Assembly (NCBI GenBank): GCA_052388455.1 | Contig: JBQTIA010000001.1 | Coordinates: 23,853 to 87,852 of the forward strand | Reading direction: 5' to 3' | Source of the DNA: CAZSNH01 sp052388455 | GTDB lineage: Bacteria; Pseudomonadota; Alphaproteobacteria; Rhizobiales; Hyphomicrobiaceae | DNA: 64,000 nt | Shown here: one piece after another, positions 37,219-46,196 of the stretch | How the letters are laid out: each line of letters opens with the position of its first letter | Numbering within the stretch: position 1 is the stretch's first letter | The notes under the pieces: generated by a model | The model's database searches: none | What the model saw: the letters and a program-made list of their open reading frames with translations, nothing else | What the model was told of the DNA's origin: nothing | Program-made: the position numbers and the translations under genes

Positions 37219-37350
37219 CAGGTGTCCCTGTCGGCCGGGCTGGCCGATCGGCCGTCGCCGGTTCATGGTCGCTCGGCGCTCCACATTGTCGATGGCGCTG
37301 GCCTCGTCAAGCTGAACATCCCGCCCTCTGCCGGCCGTGCCGCCGCAGGG

Positions 37351-37484
37351 GCTCATACCGGCGCGCCGAAATGTCGACTCATGGTTTGATGGTCGGCGCG
37401 CCGGTATTTGCATTGCATCGCGCGCGACCGCCCCGCCAACCCCGCGCGCCGGTACCATTGAGCGGAAGTCAGAACTTCCGCTCG
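37351..37484 (+). repeat. Dispersed intergenic repeat family B, copy 2
   Basis: 134 bp related to 19899-20033. It opens with perfect 15-bp arms ATACCGGCGCGCCGA and TCGGCGCGCCGGTAT, 23-nt loop, and closes with GAGCGGAAG/CTTCCGCTC, a perfect 9-bp stem with a 6-nt loop. It ends 6 nt from the xseA stop codon. Both copies have the same orientation and both abut the 3' end of a minus-strand gene. Confidence 0.78.
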
Positions 37485-37490
37485 ACGGTA

Positions 37491-39038
37491 TCAGAACAGA
37501 TTTCCCTGGCCCGATCCGCGCCGCCGCTTCGGCACCCGGACGCCCGGCTCCGCCATCGCTGAACGGGGTCCGTCGGAAAGCGGCCCTTCACCGCCACCCT
37601 GGGCCACCACGCCGACGCGACCGTCGCGAAATTCAATCGACAGGACATCGGCGGCCGCTACGCGCGCAGCGCTTCGCACCATCGCCCCATCCGCATCCCG
37701 GACGAGCGCGAATCCGCGCGCCAGGACACTCTGGTAGCTGAGCGAGGCGAGCAGCTTGGCCTGCGATTCGAGCGCTCGTGCCTTGGCGTCGATGCGGTTG
37801 GCCAGTGTTTCGATCCGCAGCCGCCCGCCGACGCGCTCGAAGCGGCGGCGACGGTCGCCGGTGATGCGCGTCATCGCGGCCCGCGTGCGTTCGTGGGTCT
37901 CGGCGAGCCGGCGCGCGCTGCGCTCGATTCGCACCCCGAGCAGACGGAGCTGAAGTCGGGACGATACGCGGGCATGGCGCATCGCGTGCGCGCGGGTGTT
38001 GGCGAGGAGTGCGCGCCCGAGACGCCGGTCGACTGAGTCGAACCGCTGCCGGGGGAGCGCGATCAGATCCTGCGGACTGGGCAGCCCCCGCGCGGCGGCT
38101 CTCAGCGCGGCGCGATGTCCTTCGAGCGCACGCCGCAGCGACACCCTGAGCCGCGCGCCCCGATCCGAGGTCTGCTCGATGAGGTCCGAACGTTTCGGTA
38201 CAGCCCATTCGGCGGCTTTGGTCGGGGTCGGGGCGCGCGCGTCGGCAACGAGATCGATCAGCGTCCAATCCGTCTCGTGGCCGACGGCGGAGATGACCGG
38301 CAACTCGCTGGCCGCCACCGCGCGCACCAGCGCTTCGTCATTGAAGCCCCAGAGGTCTTCCAGGCTGCCGCCGCCGCGGGCGACGATCAGCACGTCGGGG
38401 CGCGGCAGGCGTCCGCCGGGGGGGAGCGCGTTGAAGCCGCGCACCGCGGCCGTCACTTCGGCGGCGCTGGTCTCGCCCTGGACACGCACCGGCCAGACGA
38501 TGACATGGGTCGGGAAGCGCTCCGCGAAGCCGTGCAGCATGTCGCGGATGACGGCGCCGGTGGGCGATGTGACGATGCCGACCACGCGCGGCAGGAAGGG
38601 CAGCCGACGCTTGCGCCCCTCCTCGAACAGACCTTCGGCGGCGAGCTTCCGCTTCCTCTGCTCGAGCTGCGCCATCAGCGCGCCGGCGCCTGCCGGCTCC
38701 AGCGCCTCCACCACGATCTGATACTTGGATGAGCCGGGGAAAGACGAGATCTTGCCGGTGACGACGACCTCGAGACCTTCCTCGGGCTTGAATTTCAGCT
38801 TGCCGAACACGCCGCGCCAGATGACGGCCTCGATCTTCGCGCGGTCGTCCTTGAGCGCGAAATAGCAGTGTCCGGACGCGTGCGGACCGCGGTAGCCGGA
38901 GACTTCGCCGCGCAGGCGCACATGGCCGAAGCCGTCCTCGAGCGCACGCTTGATGGCGCCGGCCAGATCTGAAACCGAAAATTCCGGCGCGTTACTGCCG
39001 GGCGTGGCGCGGTCCGGTCGGGCGGCGGGCTCAGTCAC
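37491..39038 (-). CDS. xseA: Exodeoxyribonuclease VII large subunit
   Basis: 515 residues. OB-fold N-terminal domain ([21 protein letters not shown] near residues 20-40, [33 protein letters not shown]) is followed by the catalytic domain with [17 protein letters not shown] near 147-163, [19 protein letters not shown] near 213-231 and [19 protein letters not shown] near 243-261. A long Arg-rich coiled coil (about 285-425) and a final [15 protein letters not shown] complete it. It degrades single-stranded DNA with XseB, not encoded here. The GTG 39038 has AAGGA about 9 nt upstream. The tail after about 485 is basic and low complexity. Confidence 0.95.
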   Translation of the reverse strand: MTEPAARPDRATPGSNAPEFSVSDLAGAIKRALEDGFGHVRLRGEVSGYRGPHASGHCYFALKDDRAKIEAVIWRGVFGKLKFKPEEGLEVVVTGKISSFPGSSKYQIVVEALEPAGAGALMAQLEQRKRKLAAEGLFEEGRKRRLPFLPRVVGIVTSPTGAVIRDMLHGFAERFPTHVIVWPVRVQGETSAAEVTAAVRGFNALPPGGRLPRPDVLIVARGGGSLEDLWGFNDEALVRAVAASELPVISAVGHETDWTLIDLVADARAPTPTKAAEWAVPKRSDLIEQTSDRGARLRVSLRRALEGHRAALRAAARGLPSPQDLIALPRQRFDSVDRRLGRALLANTRAHAMRHARVSSRLQLRLLGVRIERSARRLAETHERTRAAMTRITGDRRRRFERVGGRLRIETLANRIDAKARALESQAKLLASLSYQSVLARGFALVRDADGAMVRSAARVAAADVLSIEFRDGRVGVVAQGGGEGPLSDGPRSAMAEPGVRVPKRRRGSGQGNLF

Positions 39039-39259
39039 GAATCGATATCCTTGACGAAAGGAACTCCGATCATACACGCCTTTGCGTCGCCTGCGGATGC
39101 CCTCGCGAACCAACCCACCGCTGCGGGAAACAGTACGCCGTTGTTCCCCAAGGCACTGCCGTGAGGGCGGCAAAACGATAGGTCATTCGCGGCACTCATG
39201 GGTGTGCCGCACATAACAGCCGCAAAAAATAAGGCTGAATCGAACCTCGGAGAATGATC

Positions 39260-40486
39260 ATGAGCCTCACCGCCTTAAGGACACTGCAATTCAACGTAGC
39301 AAACTTGAATCCCGGCCTCGTCTTCACCCCCGCCTTCGTCAACTACATGACCGACCTCGTGCCCGTCACCTTCATGGGCAACACGCTCAACATCGACTTC
39401 GGCACCAACGATACACTCGTCGGCACGGTCGACAACGACGACATCTCGATCCACAACGGCAACGACACCGCCTTCGGCGGCCTGGGCCACGACGTTTTCC
39501 GCGACCTCGGCGCCGGCAACGATGTCATGCACGGCGAAGATGGCAACGACACCTTCTACCTCGGCGCCGGCAGCGACACTGCCAACGGCGGCAATGGCAT
39601 CGATACGGTGGACTATTCGTCGATTGCCTTCACGGTTATCGCCGATCTGCAGTCCGGATTTGCGTTCGCCGATGGCATCGACACGCTGCAGTCCATCGAG
39701 CGCGTCATCGGCTCGCAGTGGAACGACACGATGCTCGGCAGCGCCGGAGCAGATACCTTCTACGGCGGCCTCGGCAACGACAAGCTGGTCGGCCGCGGCG
39801 GTGCGGACACGATCTACGGCGGCGCCGGCAACGACCGGATGTGGGGCGATACAGAGGCAGTTCCCGACCTCGCGTTCGGCTCCGACGCGCTCTACGGCGA
39901 GGACGGCGACGACTGGATGAACGGCGGCCAGAGCAGCGACCTCATGTACGGCGGCAACGGCAACGACACCATGCTCGGCGGCGAAGGGTTCTTCACCGAC
40001 ACGATGTTCGGCAACGCCGGCAACGACACGATGGACGGCGGCCAGGGCAACGACGTGATCAACGGCGGCACCGGACGGGACATCATGACCGGCGGCCAGG
40101 GCGTCGACAGGTTCGTGTTCTCTGCCGCCAACGAGTTTTCCGGCCTCACCCCGGGGACCGGCTTCAAGTTCGGCTGCGATCTGATCATGGATTTTGAGAA
40201 GGGTGTCGACAAGATCGACCTGTCGGCGATCGATGCCAATCCCAATCTGGCCGGCAATCAGGCGTTCGTGTTCGACAGCTACAACGCCAACTCGCCGACG
40301 GTGGATGTCGACATCGCGCAGCGCCCGGGCCGGTTCGTCGACGGCGACATCGGCCACGTCGACGTGCGCTTCGACGACGCACGCAACCGGACCAGCATCT
40401 ACGTCGAGACGACGGACGGCACCATTGGCGCGTCGATCGAGGTCGTTGGCCACATCTTCCTGCAGGCGTCCGACTTCATTTTGTAA
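39260..40486 (+). CDS. RTX/hemolysin-type calcium-binding secreted protein
   Basis: 408 residues with no N-terminal signal peptide, as expected for type I secretion. From about residue 70 to 290 run GGxGxDxxx nonapeptides (GGLGHDVFRDLGAGNDVM; GGNGNDTMLGGEG; GGQGNDVINGGTGRD) that bind Ca2+ as a beta roll. The last 120 residues (GVDRFVFSA; LIMDFEKGVDKIDLSAID; VGHIFLQASDFIL) form the peptidase M10 serralysin C-terminal-like secretion module. The first 60 residues carry no enzyme motif. ATG 39260 is 7 nt after GGAG; ATG 39254 is too close. A type I exporter lies 19 kb away at 58953-62140 and could secrete it. Cargo function unknown. Confidence 0.88.
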   Translation: MSLTALRTLQFNVANLNPGLVFTPAFVNYMTDLVPVTFMGNTLNIDFGTNDTLVGTVDNDDISIHNGNDTAFGGLGHDVFRDLGAGNDVMHGEDGNDTFYLGAGSDTANGGNGIDTVDYSSIAFTVIADLQSGFAFADGIDTLQSIERVIGSQWNDTMLGSAGADTFYGGLGNDKLVGRGGADTIYGGAGNDRMWGDTEAVPDLAFGSDALYGEDGDDWMNGGQSSDLMYGGNGNDTMLGGEGFFTDTMFGNAGNDTMDGGQGNDVINGGTGRDIMTGGQGVDRFVFSAANEFSGLTPGTGFKFGCDLIMDFEKGVDKIDLSAIDANPNLAGNQAFVFDSYNANSPTVDVDIAQRPGRFVDGDIGHVDVRFDDARNRTSIYVETTDGTIGASIEVVGHIFLQASDFIL

Positions 40487-40602
40487 CATCAACCGCAAAA
40501 TCGATCGGGGCTGCCTGCCGGCATCCCCGATCCTTGGACCCGCGCCACATGGGACGCTGATGGCGCCCGACGTCGTCGACACGACAGACCTATCAGCGGC
40601 CC

Positions 40603-41460
40603 CTATTTCTGCTTGTTTTTCTGACGCTCCTTAAGCTCTTCCAGCCTCTTCTCGGCGGCATTCTTAAAATCTTCCAAGATTTTTAACTCGGCTTTTTCCG
40701 CCGCGTCGATATCATCTGGTGTCAATTGCTTGTAAGGCGCATTCTCGGCGTTCGAAAGTTTGTCATTTCTCGACTTACGCCTGATCTGAACCTGCCCCGT
40801 GCCGTCCGGCTCGGTTTTACCGATGACGATTTCGACGGTCGCGTTGCTGTCCGCGGCAGTAAGCATTTTCTGCTTGAAGCCGACCCCCAGTTTGGCGTCG
40901 TAAGTCGTTTCAGCATTGAGTATTGTGTCCGCGACGAATCCAATGGCAGCGCCCGAAGGATCAACTGGCAGTCCAGCAGCGCCAACGCCCGCGAGTAACG
41001 CAGGGCCTGCAGTCTGGACGAGCTTGCGCGCCAGCGACTCGAGTGCGTCAACCACCTTCCTGAAATTGCGTGGTGAGGTGATATAAGTTTTCCCGTCCGC
41101 ATCGGCCCAGGAAACGATCCACCAATCGACACCCGTCGTGAGCCAGCCTGTGTAGTAGTAGACGGTCATGGCATTAGGCGTTGACGCTTTGTCGGCTAAG
41201 GCGTCCTGCCAGGTGCAGCTATCCTTGAATTCGTCGCTGTATTTGTGCCGCACAAAGACTTCTTTGATCTGTAATCCTGATTTGTTGATGACAACGACCG
41301 AGGCGGTTCTTTTTTTAGACTGCGCGAGATCATCCAGAAATTTCTGGCCGTCAGAAAGTTGCTTGGATTGACGAGTGCATTTCCAGTCGCTGGCGCTTGC
41401 CGGGCTCCAGGCTGATGCGATGAGCGTGCAGGAGAATGCCAGCATCATAACTGCGCGCAT
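40603..41460 (-). CDS. Secreted protein of unknown function
   Basis: 285-residue precursor. Signal peptide MRAVMMLAFSCTLIASAWSP ends around ASA-S, and GAGGAG is well placed before the ATG. The mature protein has two Cys close in sequence order (WKCTRQ; DSCTWQD), a Trp-rich segment (TTGVDWWIVSWADADG near residues 112-127), a Gly/Ala hydrophobic stretch (ALLAGVGAAGLPVDPSGAA) that might insert in a membrane, and a Lys/Glu coiled C terminus (KAELKILEDFKNAAEKRLEE). Its GC content is visibly below that of its neighbours, which suggests acquisition. No family is recognised. It is convergent with the RTX gene. Confidence 0.7.
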   Translation of the reverse strand: MRAVMMLAFSCTLIASAWSPASASDWKCTRQSKQLSDGQKFLDDLAQSKKRTASVVVINKSGLQIKEVFVRHKYSDEFKDSCTWQDALADKASTPNAMTVYYYTGWLTTGVDWWIVSWADADGKTYITSPRNFRKVVDALESLARKLVQTAGPALLAGVGAAGLPVDPSGAAIGFVADTILNAETTYDAKLGVGFKQKMLTAADSNATVEIVIGKTEPDGTGQVQIRRKSRNDKLSNAENAPYKQLTPDDIDAAEKAELKILEDFKNAAEKRLEELKERQKNKQK

Positions 41461-41586
41461 GACGACACTCCTCTGGAAAACCAGCTTTGAAATCGACCTC
41501 ACGTCGCGGCGGCGCTGTATTGCGCTTGAAAGAATTTGTACTTTGCAAAGTCGCGAAGCACCAATCAACTCCTTCGTGAGACGCCG

Positions 41587-43533
41587 TCACTCCGCCGCCT
41601 GCGCCTGCCCTTCGAGGAACGAATGCGCATCCTCGGCGCGCTCATAGATGTGCGGACGCAGGCCGCGTTTCGACAGCGCCTCTTGCATCTTCATCCGCAT
41701 GAAGGCGCTGGTCGTATAGCGCGTCGTCGTCAGATAGTGGTGCTTCAGCATGTGCTCGATCATGCCGGCGTATTCGTCGTAGAGATCCTCGGCGATGCGG
41801 CAGCCGTCGTGATTGACGACCGAATTGACCCGTCGGCCGGCTTTCACGCAGGCGTCGATCAGCACCTTTTTCAGATCCGCCACATCGGCTTTCTTGCGCA
41901 CGCTCCAGCCTTCGAGATTGAGGAACAGGATGTTGCGGTCCGCGTCGTAGCTGACCCGCTCCGAGAGCTTGAGGTTGGTCAGCTCCGCCATCAGCTCCAT
42001 CGGCTCTTCGCGGAAGATGCGCGCGTCCATCGGCTGCGGCCGGTTGACGATCGGCTTGAAATCCATCTGCGCGAGGATGTCGCGCTCGATGTCGATGCCC
42101 GGTGCCACCTCGATCAGCTCGAGCCCCTCTTGCGTCAACTGAAACACGCACCGCTCGGTGACGTAGATCACCGGCTGCGATTTCGAAGCCGCATAAGGTC
42201 CGCTGAACGTGATCTGCTCGACGGCCCTGACGAACTTGCGGGCGCGCCCTTCCTTCACGATCCGGAGCTTGCCGCCGTCGATGGCGACCTCCAGCCCACC
42301 CGCCGTGAACGTGCCGGCGAACACCACCGCTCGCGAGTTCTGCGAGATGTCGATGAAGCCGCCGCAGCCGTTCAGCTTGCCGCCGAACTTAGACGTGTTG
42401 ACGTTGCCCTTCTCGTCGACCTCGGCGGTGCCGAGGCAGGTGAGATCCAGCCCGCCGCCATGGTAGAAGTCGAACATCTGGTTCTGGTCGAGGATCGAAT
42501 CGGCGTTGGCCGACGACCCGAAGCTTGATCCTCCCGCCAGCACGCCGCCGACGGCGCCGGCTTCCGTCGTCATGGTGAGGAAGGGCGTCACCTGCTCCTC
42601 GGCCGCAACCGACGCCACGCCGTCGGGCGCACCGACGCCGAGGTTGATGGCGCCGTTCAGCGGCAGCTCGAACGCCGCGCGGCGCGCGATGATCTTGCGC
42701 TCGTCCAGCTCCATCTTCGGGATGTGATCGACGGGCACGCGGATGGCGCCCGACAGCGCCGGATTGTAGTGCACGCCGTAGTTCATGCGGTGCATCTCGG
42801 GCGGATCGGCGACGACCACGCAATCGACCAGGATGCCCGGCACGCGCACGTCCTTCGGCTTCAGCGAGCCGTGCGCCACGATGCGCTCGACCTGCGCGAT
42901 GACGACGCCGCCGTTGTTGTGGGCGGCCATCGCCTGCGCGAGGCAGTCGAGCGTCAGCGCCTCCTTTTCCATGCTGAGGTTTCCGGCCGGATCGGCGCTC
43001 GTCGCGCGGATCAGCGCCACGTCGATCGGCGTCGCCTTGTAGAACAGCCACTGCTCCCCATCGACGTCGACCAGCTTGACGATGTCCTCGGTCGTGACGC
43101 TGTTGACCCGCCCGCCGCCGAGCCGCGGGTCGACGTAGGTGTGCAGCCCGACCTTGGAGAAGAGGCCCGGCGAGCCGGCCGCGCACGAGCGGTAGAGTTT
43201 GGAAATGATGCCCTGGGGCAGGTTGTAGCCCTGGATCCGGTTGTCCTGCGCCGCCTGTGCGACCTTCGGCATGCGGCCGAAGTTGGCGGCGATGACGCGC
43301 TTCAATAGCCCCTCGTGATGCAGCCGCCCGGTGCCGAGCCCTTTGCTGTCGCCGGCGCCGGCGCACATGATGAGGGTCAGCCCCTTCGGCGCCTGCGTGT
43401 CGACGTAGCGCTTTTCGAGGGCCGCGTGCAGCGCCTCGGGAATGCAGCTCTGCACGAACCCGGTGGTGCAAACGACATCGTCGTCGCCGATCAGAGCAAT
43501 CGCCTCGGCAGCCGAAATGACTTTGTTTTTCAT
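41587..43533 (-). CDS. Acetate/propionate-type CoA-transferase with C-terminal extension
   Basis: 648 residues. The first 520 are a family I CoA-transferase with both halves fused (PcT/YdiF type): TGFVQSCIPEALHAALEKR near 24-42, LIMCAGAGDSKGLGTGRL, SVTTEDIVKLVDVDGEQWL, and the active-site glutamate in TMTTEAGAVGGVLAGG near 335-350, followed by GGGLDLTCLGTAEVD and CGGFIDISQNSR. About 115 extra residues follow (REEPMELMAELTNLKLSER; NILFLNLEGWSVRKKADV), a mixed alpha/beta unit that looks like a STAS-type regulatory domain. It moves CoA between short-chain acids. The ATG at 43533 gives MKNKVISAAEAIALI. Upstream DNA to 43845 has no gene. Confidence 0.87.
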   Translation of the reverse strand: MKNKVISAAEAIALIGDDDVVCTTGFVQSCIPEALHAALEKRYVDTQAPKGLTLIMCAGAGDSKGLGTGRLHHEGLLKRVIAANFGRMPKVAQAAQDNRIQGYNLPQGIISKLYRSCAAGSPGLFSKVGLHTYVDPRLGGGRVNSVTTEDIVKLVDVDGEQWLFYKATPIDVALIRATSADPAGNLSMEKEALTLDCLAQAMAAHNNGGVVIAQVERIVAHGSLKPKDVRVPGILVDCVVVADPPEMHRMNYGVHYNPALSGAIRVPVDHIPKMELDERKIIARRAAFELPLNGAINLGVGAPDGVASVAAEEQVTPFLTMTTEAGAVGGVLAGGSSFGSSANADSILDQNQMFDFYHGGGLDLTCLGTAEVDEKGNVNTSKFGGKLNGCGGFIDISQNSRAVVFAGTFTAGGLEVAIDGGKLRIVKEGRARKFVRAVEQITFSGPYAASKSQPVIYVTERCVFQLTQEGLELIEVAPGIDIERDILAQMDFKPIVNRPQPMDARIFREEPMELMAELTNLKLSERVSYDADRNILFLNLEGWSVRKKADVADLKKVLIDACVKAGRRVNSVVNHDGCRIAEDLYDEYAGMIEHMLKHHYLTTTRYTTSAFMRMKMQEALSKRGLRPHIYERAEDAHSFLEGQAQAAE

Positions 43534-43739
43534 TGAGTTGCGTTTCCCCTGGGTGCCACGCGTTCGGCTGGGGCTCCGTTCGAGGGAACGGCCGGCCGCG
43601 GTGGATTTTTTAGACTTTGGTCGAACCCTAGGTTTTGCCCGCGGCACACGCAAGGGCGCGGGACACGCGCAAATGGCCCTACTCCGCCGGGTGAGCCGGG
43701 GCTATCCGGGTGGGGCGGCGCGGGGCGGCCGCAGGGACG

Positions 43740-43809
43740 CCATACCTCATTCGAGCGCTCGATCCCGTTGTCGAAACGCACCGCCGAGGCGCGCTCGAAT
43801 GAGGTATGG
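43740..43809. repeat. Perfect 18-bp inverted repeat
   Basis: CCATACCTCATTCGAGCG (43740-43757) and its exact complement at 43792-43809 enclose 34 bp. It lies in the 312-bp gap between the CoA-transferase start and the decayed SUMF1 gene, 37 bp before the latter's first ATG. Too far from any stop codon to be an ordinary terminator; it could be an operator-scale palindrome or a small mobile repeat. No second copy is seen here. Confidence 0.7.
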
Positions 43810-43845
43810 TGTCCCCCTCCCACGTCTGAGACGAGGCCCGGTCCG

Positions 43846-45134
43846 ATGCACTCGAAGAGCTACATCCTGTTCGCCGGCGTGGCCTGCATCCTGGCGATGC
43901 TGGCCTATTTGTTCGTGTTCGCCGACGCGCCGCTCGTCGAACTCGAGAAACCTCCGGCCGGGGCCGCCCAGCAGTAGCGCGGCGGGGCAGGGCGTGCCCC
44001 CGGACAGCCGGAGGTGCCGGCGGCGGTGGCGCCGCAGCAGAGCGAAGCCGCGCGCGTGTGGGAGCAAGTGCAGAATTCCGAAAGCATCCCGGTGCTGGAG
44101 GGCTACCGCAAGCAGTTCGGCGCGGCCAATCCGTACTACGACAGCCTGGCGGCGAGCCGGATCGAGACGTTGCAGCAGGCAAGGGCGAGCGCAGACGCAT
44201 TAATAAAGAATTTAGTCGAGCTGGATCGCGAGCGCATGGCGATGCTGGAGAAACAGGGAGCAGCCTCACCCGCCGAGGTCGAGCGTGCCAAGGCCGCCGC
44301 GCCGATGGTCGGCGAGACTTTCCGAGATTGCGAGGAGTGCCCGGAGATGGTCGTGGTGCCGGCGGGAGAGTCCACCATGGGCTCGCCGGAGAGCGAGGAG
44401 GGTCGCAGCGCTGACGAAGGCCCTCAGCGCACAGTGAAGATCGCCAAGCCTTCGCAGTCGGCAAGTACGAGGTGACGCGAAGTCAGTTCGAGGAGTTCGC
44501 GAAGGCAGCCAAATTCAAGGTTGTAGACAAATGCATCGTATGGACCGGCAGTGAATTGAAGAAGCAGTCCGGCTCTTTCATAAAGCCGGGCTTTGAGCAA
44601 ACCGGCACGCATCCGGTCCTGTGTGTGAGCTGGGACGACGCCAAGGCTTACATCGCGTGGCTGTCGCAGAAGTCGGGGCAGACCTATCGGCTGCTCACCG
44701 AAGCGGAATGGGAATATGCGGCTCGTGCGGGCACGAACGGCCGTTGGAGCTTCGTGGGCGACGAGGCAAATGTTTGCGAGTACGCGAACCACGCCGATAC
44801 TGGCACGAGTTTTTCGTGGAGGAACGCCAAGTGCAGAGACGGTGCCGGTGAGCGCACGGCCGAAGTGGGACTTTACAAGCCCAACGCCTTTGGGCTCCAC
44901 GACATGCATGGAAACGTGGGGGAGTGGGTCGAGGACTGCTACCAGGACAGCTACAAAGCCGCGCCGGTGGATGCCACCGCGACTACAGAAACCTCGGGTT
45001 GTCGCCGTGTTGTCCGCGGTGGTTCCTGGTTTTTCTCCCCAGAGGAACTTCGCTCGGCCGACCGTGGCAGGAACTTCGCCAGCCTCCGGAGCTACATCTT
45101 GGGCTTCCGTGTCGGGAGGACGCTTGGACCCTGA
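43846..45134 (+). pseudogene. SUMF1/FGE-like protein gene, broken by a stop and a frameshift
   Basis: Three consecutive pieces make one protein. Piece 1 (43846-43977) is a membrane anchor (ILFAGVACILAMLAYLFVF) ending at TAG 43975-43977. Piece 2 continues in the same frame (VWEQVQNSESIPVLEGYRKQF, then ECPEMVVVPAGESTMGSPES) and shifts frame at about 44450. Piece 3 (44451-45134, one base lost) gives FAVGKYEVTRSQFEEFAK, LLTEAEWEYAARAG, GLHDMHGNVGEWVEDC, RVVRGGSWFFSPEELRSA and ILGFRVGRT. This is the SUMF1 (formylglycine-generating-enzyme-like) fold, but the paired catalytic cysteines of true FGE are absent from the RSADRGRN position. It was a membrane-tethered SUMF1-family protein and is now probably inactive. 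Confidence 0.85.
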
Positions 45135-45194
45135 TCTTTACCTCGCTTTGTCTTGAGCTTGGCGGGGGCGCAGCGACTATGGAGTTTCCCGGCA

Positions 45195-45542
45195 GTGTCA
45201 GGGCTTCCCAACCCCACTGCCGCAGTCATCTCCGACAAAAAGATTGTCGGCTATCTTTTGTCGCCCTCGCACCCGGAAGGTACGCCAAAGTCGAAATTTT
45301 TCGAGAAGTTTGGATTTTCATGCGTTGATCCGGAAGCGTTACGCCACGCCCTTCTGGCACACGCCCGGCGAGGCAAAGTTATCGGCATGAAGACGACAGA
45401 ATATGGCACGATTTATGAGGTCAACGGCCGCATCGAGAGTCCAGATAGCCGAAACCCATGGGTCCTTGTAGTATGGATGATCGACGTCGGCACGAATTGG
45501 CCGCGACTGATCACAGCGGTTCCCTCGGAGGACACGGTATGA
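45195..45542 (+). CDS. DUF6883-like protein, cassette copy 1
   Basis: 115 residues from GTG 45195 (GGAG 10 nt upstream). The start is fixed by comparison with the paralogue at 45849, also 115 residues: LPNPTAAVISDKKIVGYLL aligns with LPNAENAIVDDSKISEYLL. Further matches are KFGFSCVDPEALRHALLAHA versus QFGFSVLEPEVLRQALLNLA and VVWMIDVGTNWPRLITA versus TVWMIDTGKTRPRLITA. The pattern fits DUF6883, small alpha/beta proteins with no established activity. The stop overlaps the next start (ATGA), so it is translationally coupled to a DUF4926 gene. Such pairs resemble toxin-antitoxin or effector-immunity units, but this is inference. Confidence 0.75.
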   Translation: MSGLPNPTAAVISDKKIVGYLLSPSHPEGTPKSKFFEKFGFSCVDPEALRHALLAHARRGKVIGMKTTEYGTIYEVNGRIESPDSRNPWVLVVWMIDVGTNWPRLITAVPSEDTV

Positions 45543-45763
45543 TCGAAGAACTGGATCGTGTGGCGCTCACTCGCGCGGTGCCGGAACACGGCTTGATCGC
45601 GGGCGACATCGGTGCGGTCGTTGGCGTGCACCAGGATGGCAAAGGTTTTACGCTGGAATTCCTGTCGTTCGATGGCAAAACGATCGCGATCGTTACGCTC
45701 GACGCAGGCGGTGTGCGGCCGCTCGCCGATCGGGAGATCGCGCACGCGCGGGCGGTGGCGTGA
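45539..45763 (+). CDS. DUF4926 protein, cassette copy 1
   Basis: 74 residues, MIEELDRVALTRAVPEHGL at the N terminus, then GDIGAVVGVHQDGKGFTLEF and VRPLADREIAHARAVA. This is the SH3-like beta-barrel pattern of DUF4926 (RVALT..P..GL..GD.G.VV...DG....EF). By eye it is about 61% identical to the copy at 46193-46417, the last 11 residues being identical. It starts within the stop codon of DUF6883 copy 1. In other genomes DUF4926 genes often accompany DUF6883, as a probable partner or immunity protein; no function is proven. Confidence 0.8.
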   Translation: MIEELDRVALTRAVPEHGLIAGDIGAVVGVHQDGKGFTLEFLSFDGKTIAIVTLDAGGVRPLADREIAHARAVA

Positions 45764-45781
45764 GGCGGAGCGGCGTTTGCG

Positions 45782-45886
45782 ATGACCAAGAAGTACAAGA
45801 GTGAGCTGCGCGCCGCCCTGCACGTCTTGAGCACAGTCGAACCAAACCATGCGCCTGCCGAACGCGGAAAACGCCATCGTCGATGA
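45782..45886 (+). pseudogene. Fragment of an HTH antitoxin-like gene start
   Basis: A 34-codon frame begins MTKKYKSELRAALH, strikingly like the conserved first residues of a family of small XRE-type regulators and antitoxins (MTKKYKS.... AALHE). It then diverges (VLSTVEPNHAPAERGKRHRR) and stops, overlapping the start of DUF6883 copy 2. The helix-turn-helix is missing. Probably the stump left when a second cassette joined here; the match is short. Confidence 0.35.
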
Positions 45887-46196
45887 CAGCAAAATATCGG
45901 AGTATCTGCTGTGCGAGGCGCACGAGGACGGGCGGGGGAAGGCGCAATTCCTCATGCAATTCGGGTTCAGCGTGCTTGAGCCCGAGGTATTGAGGCAGGC
46001 ACTGCTCAATCTTGCGCGAAACGCGGACGCCGCCTTAGGGCCGCCATCACCTCATAGCGCGAAATACATTGTCGAAGGCCGATTGCGGGCTCCCGATGGG
46101 CGCGAACCCGTGGTAAGAACTGTGTGGATGATCGACACAGGCAAGACGCGGCCCCGTCTCATCACCGCCTTTGCGGGCAAGCGACCGAGCAGATGA
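45849..46196 (+). CDS. DUF6883-like protein, cassette copy 2
   Basis: 115 residues starting MRLPNAENAIVDDSKI, the typical DUF6883 opening. Then LLCEAHEDGRGKAQFLMQFGF, VLRQALLNLARNADAA, KYIVEGRLRAPDGREP and TVWMIDTGKTRPRLITAF follow. It is closer to the usual family sequence than copy 1, whose linker between residues 45 and 75 is changed most. No signal peptide or membrane segment. It overlaps DUF4926 copy 2 by ATGA exactly as in copy 1, so the whole two-gene unit was duplicated, not the single genes. Confidence 0.8.
   Translation: MRLPNAENAIVDDSKISEYLLCEAHEDGRGKAQFLMQFGFSVLEPEVLRQALLNLARNADAALGPPSPHSAKYIVEGRLRAPDGREPVVRTVWMIDTGKTRPRLITAFAGKRPSR

Noticed and set aside
43975..43977. Amber codon read as a recoded amino acid (pyrrolysine-like) in the SUMF1 gene.
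   Set aside because: A separate frameshift downstream shows simple decay; nothing suggests recoding machinery.
44205..44220. TTAATAAAGAATTTA resembles a CtrA box.
   Set aside because: It lies inside the SUMF1 relic's coding sequence and mismatches the second half-site.
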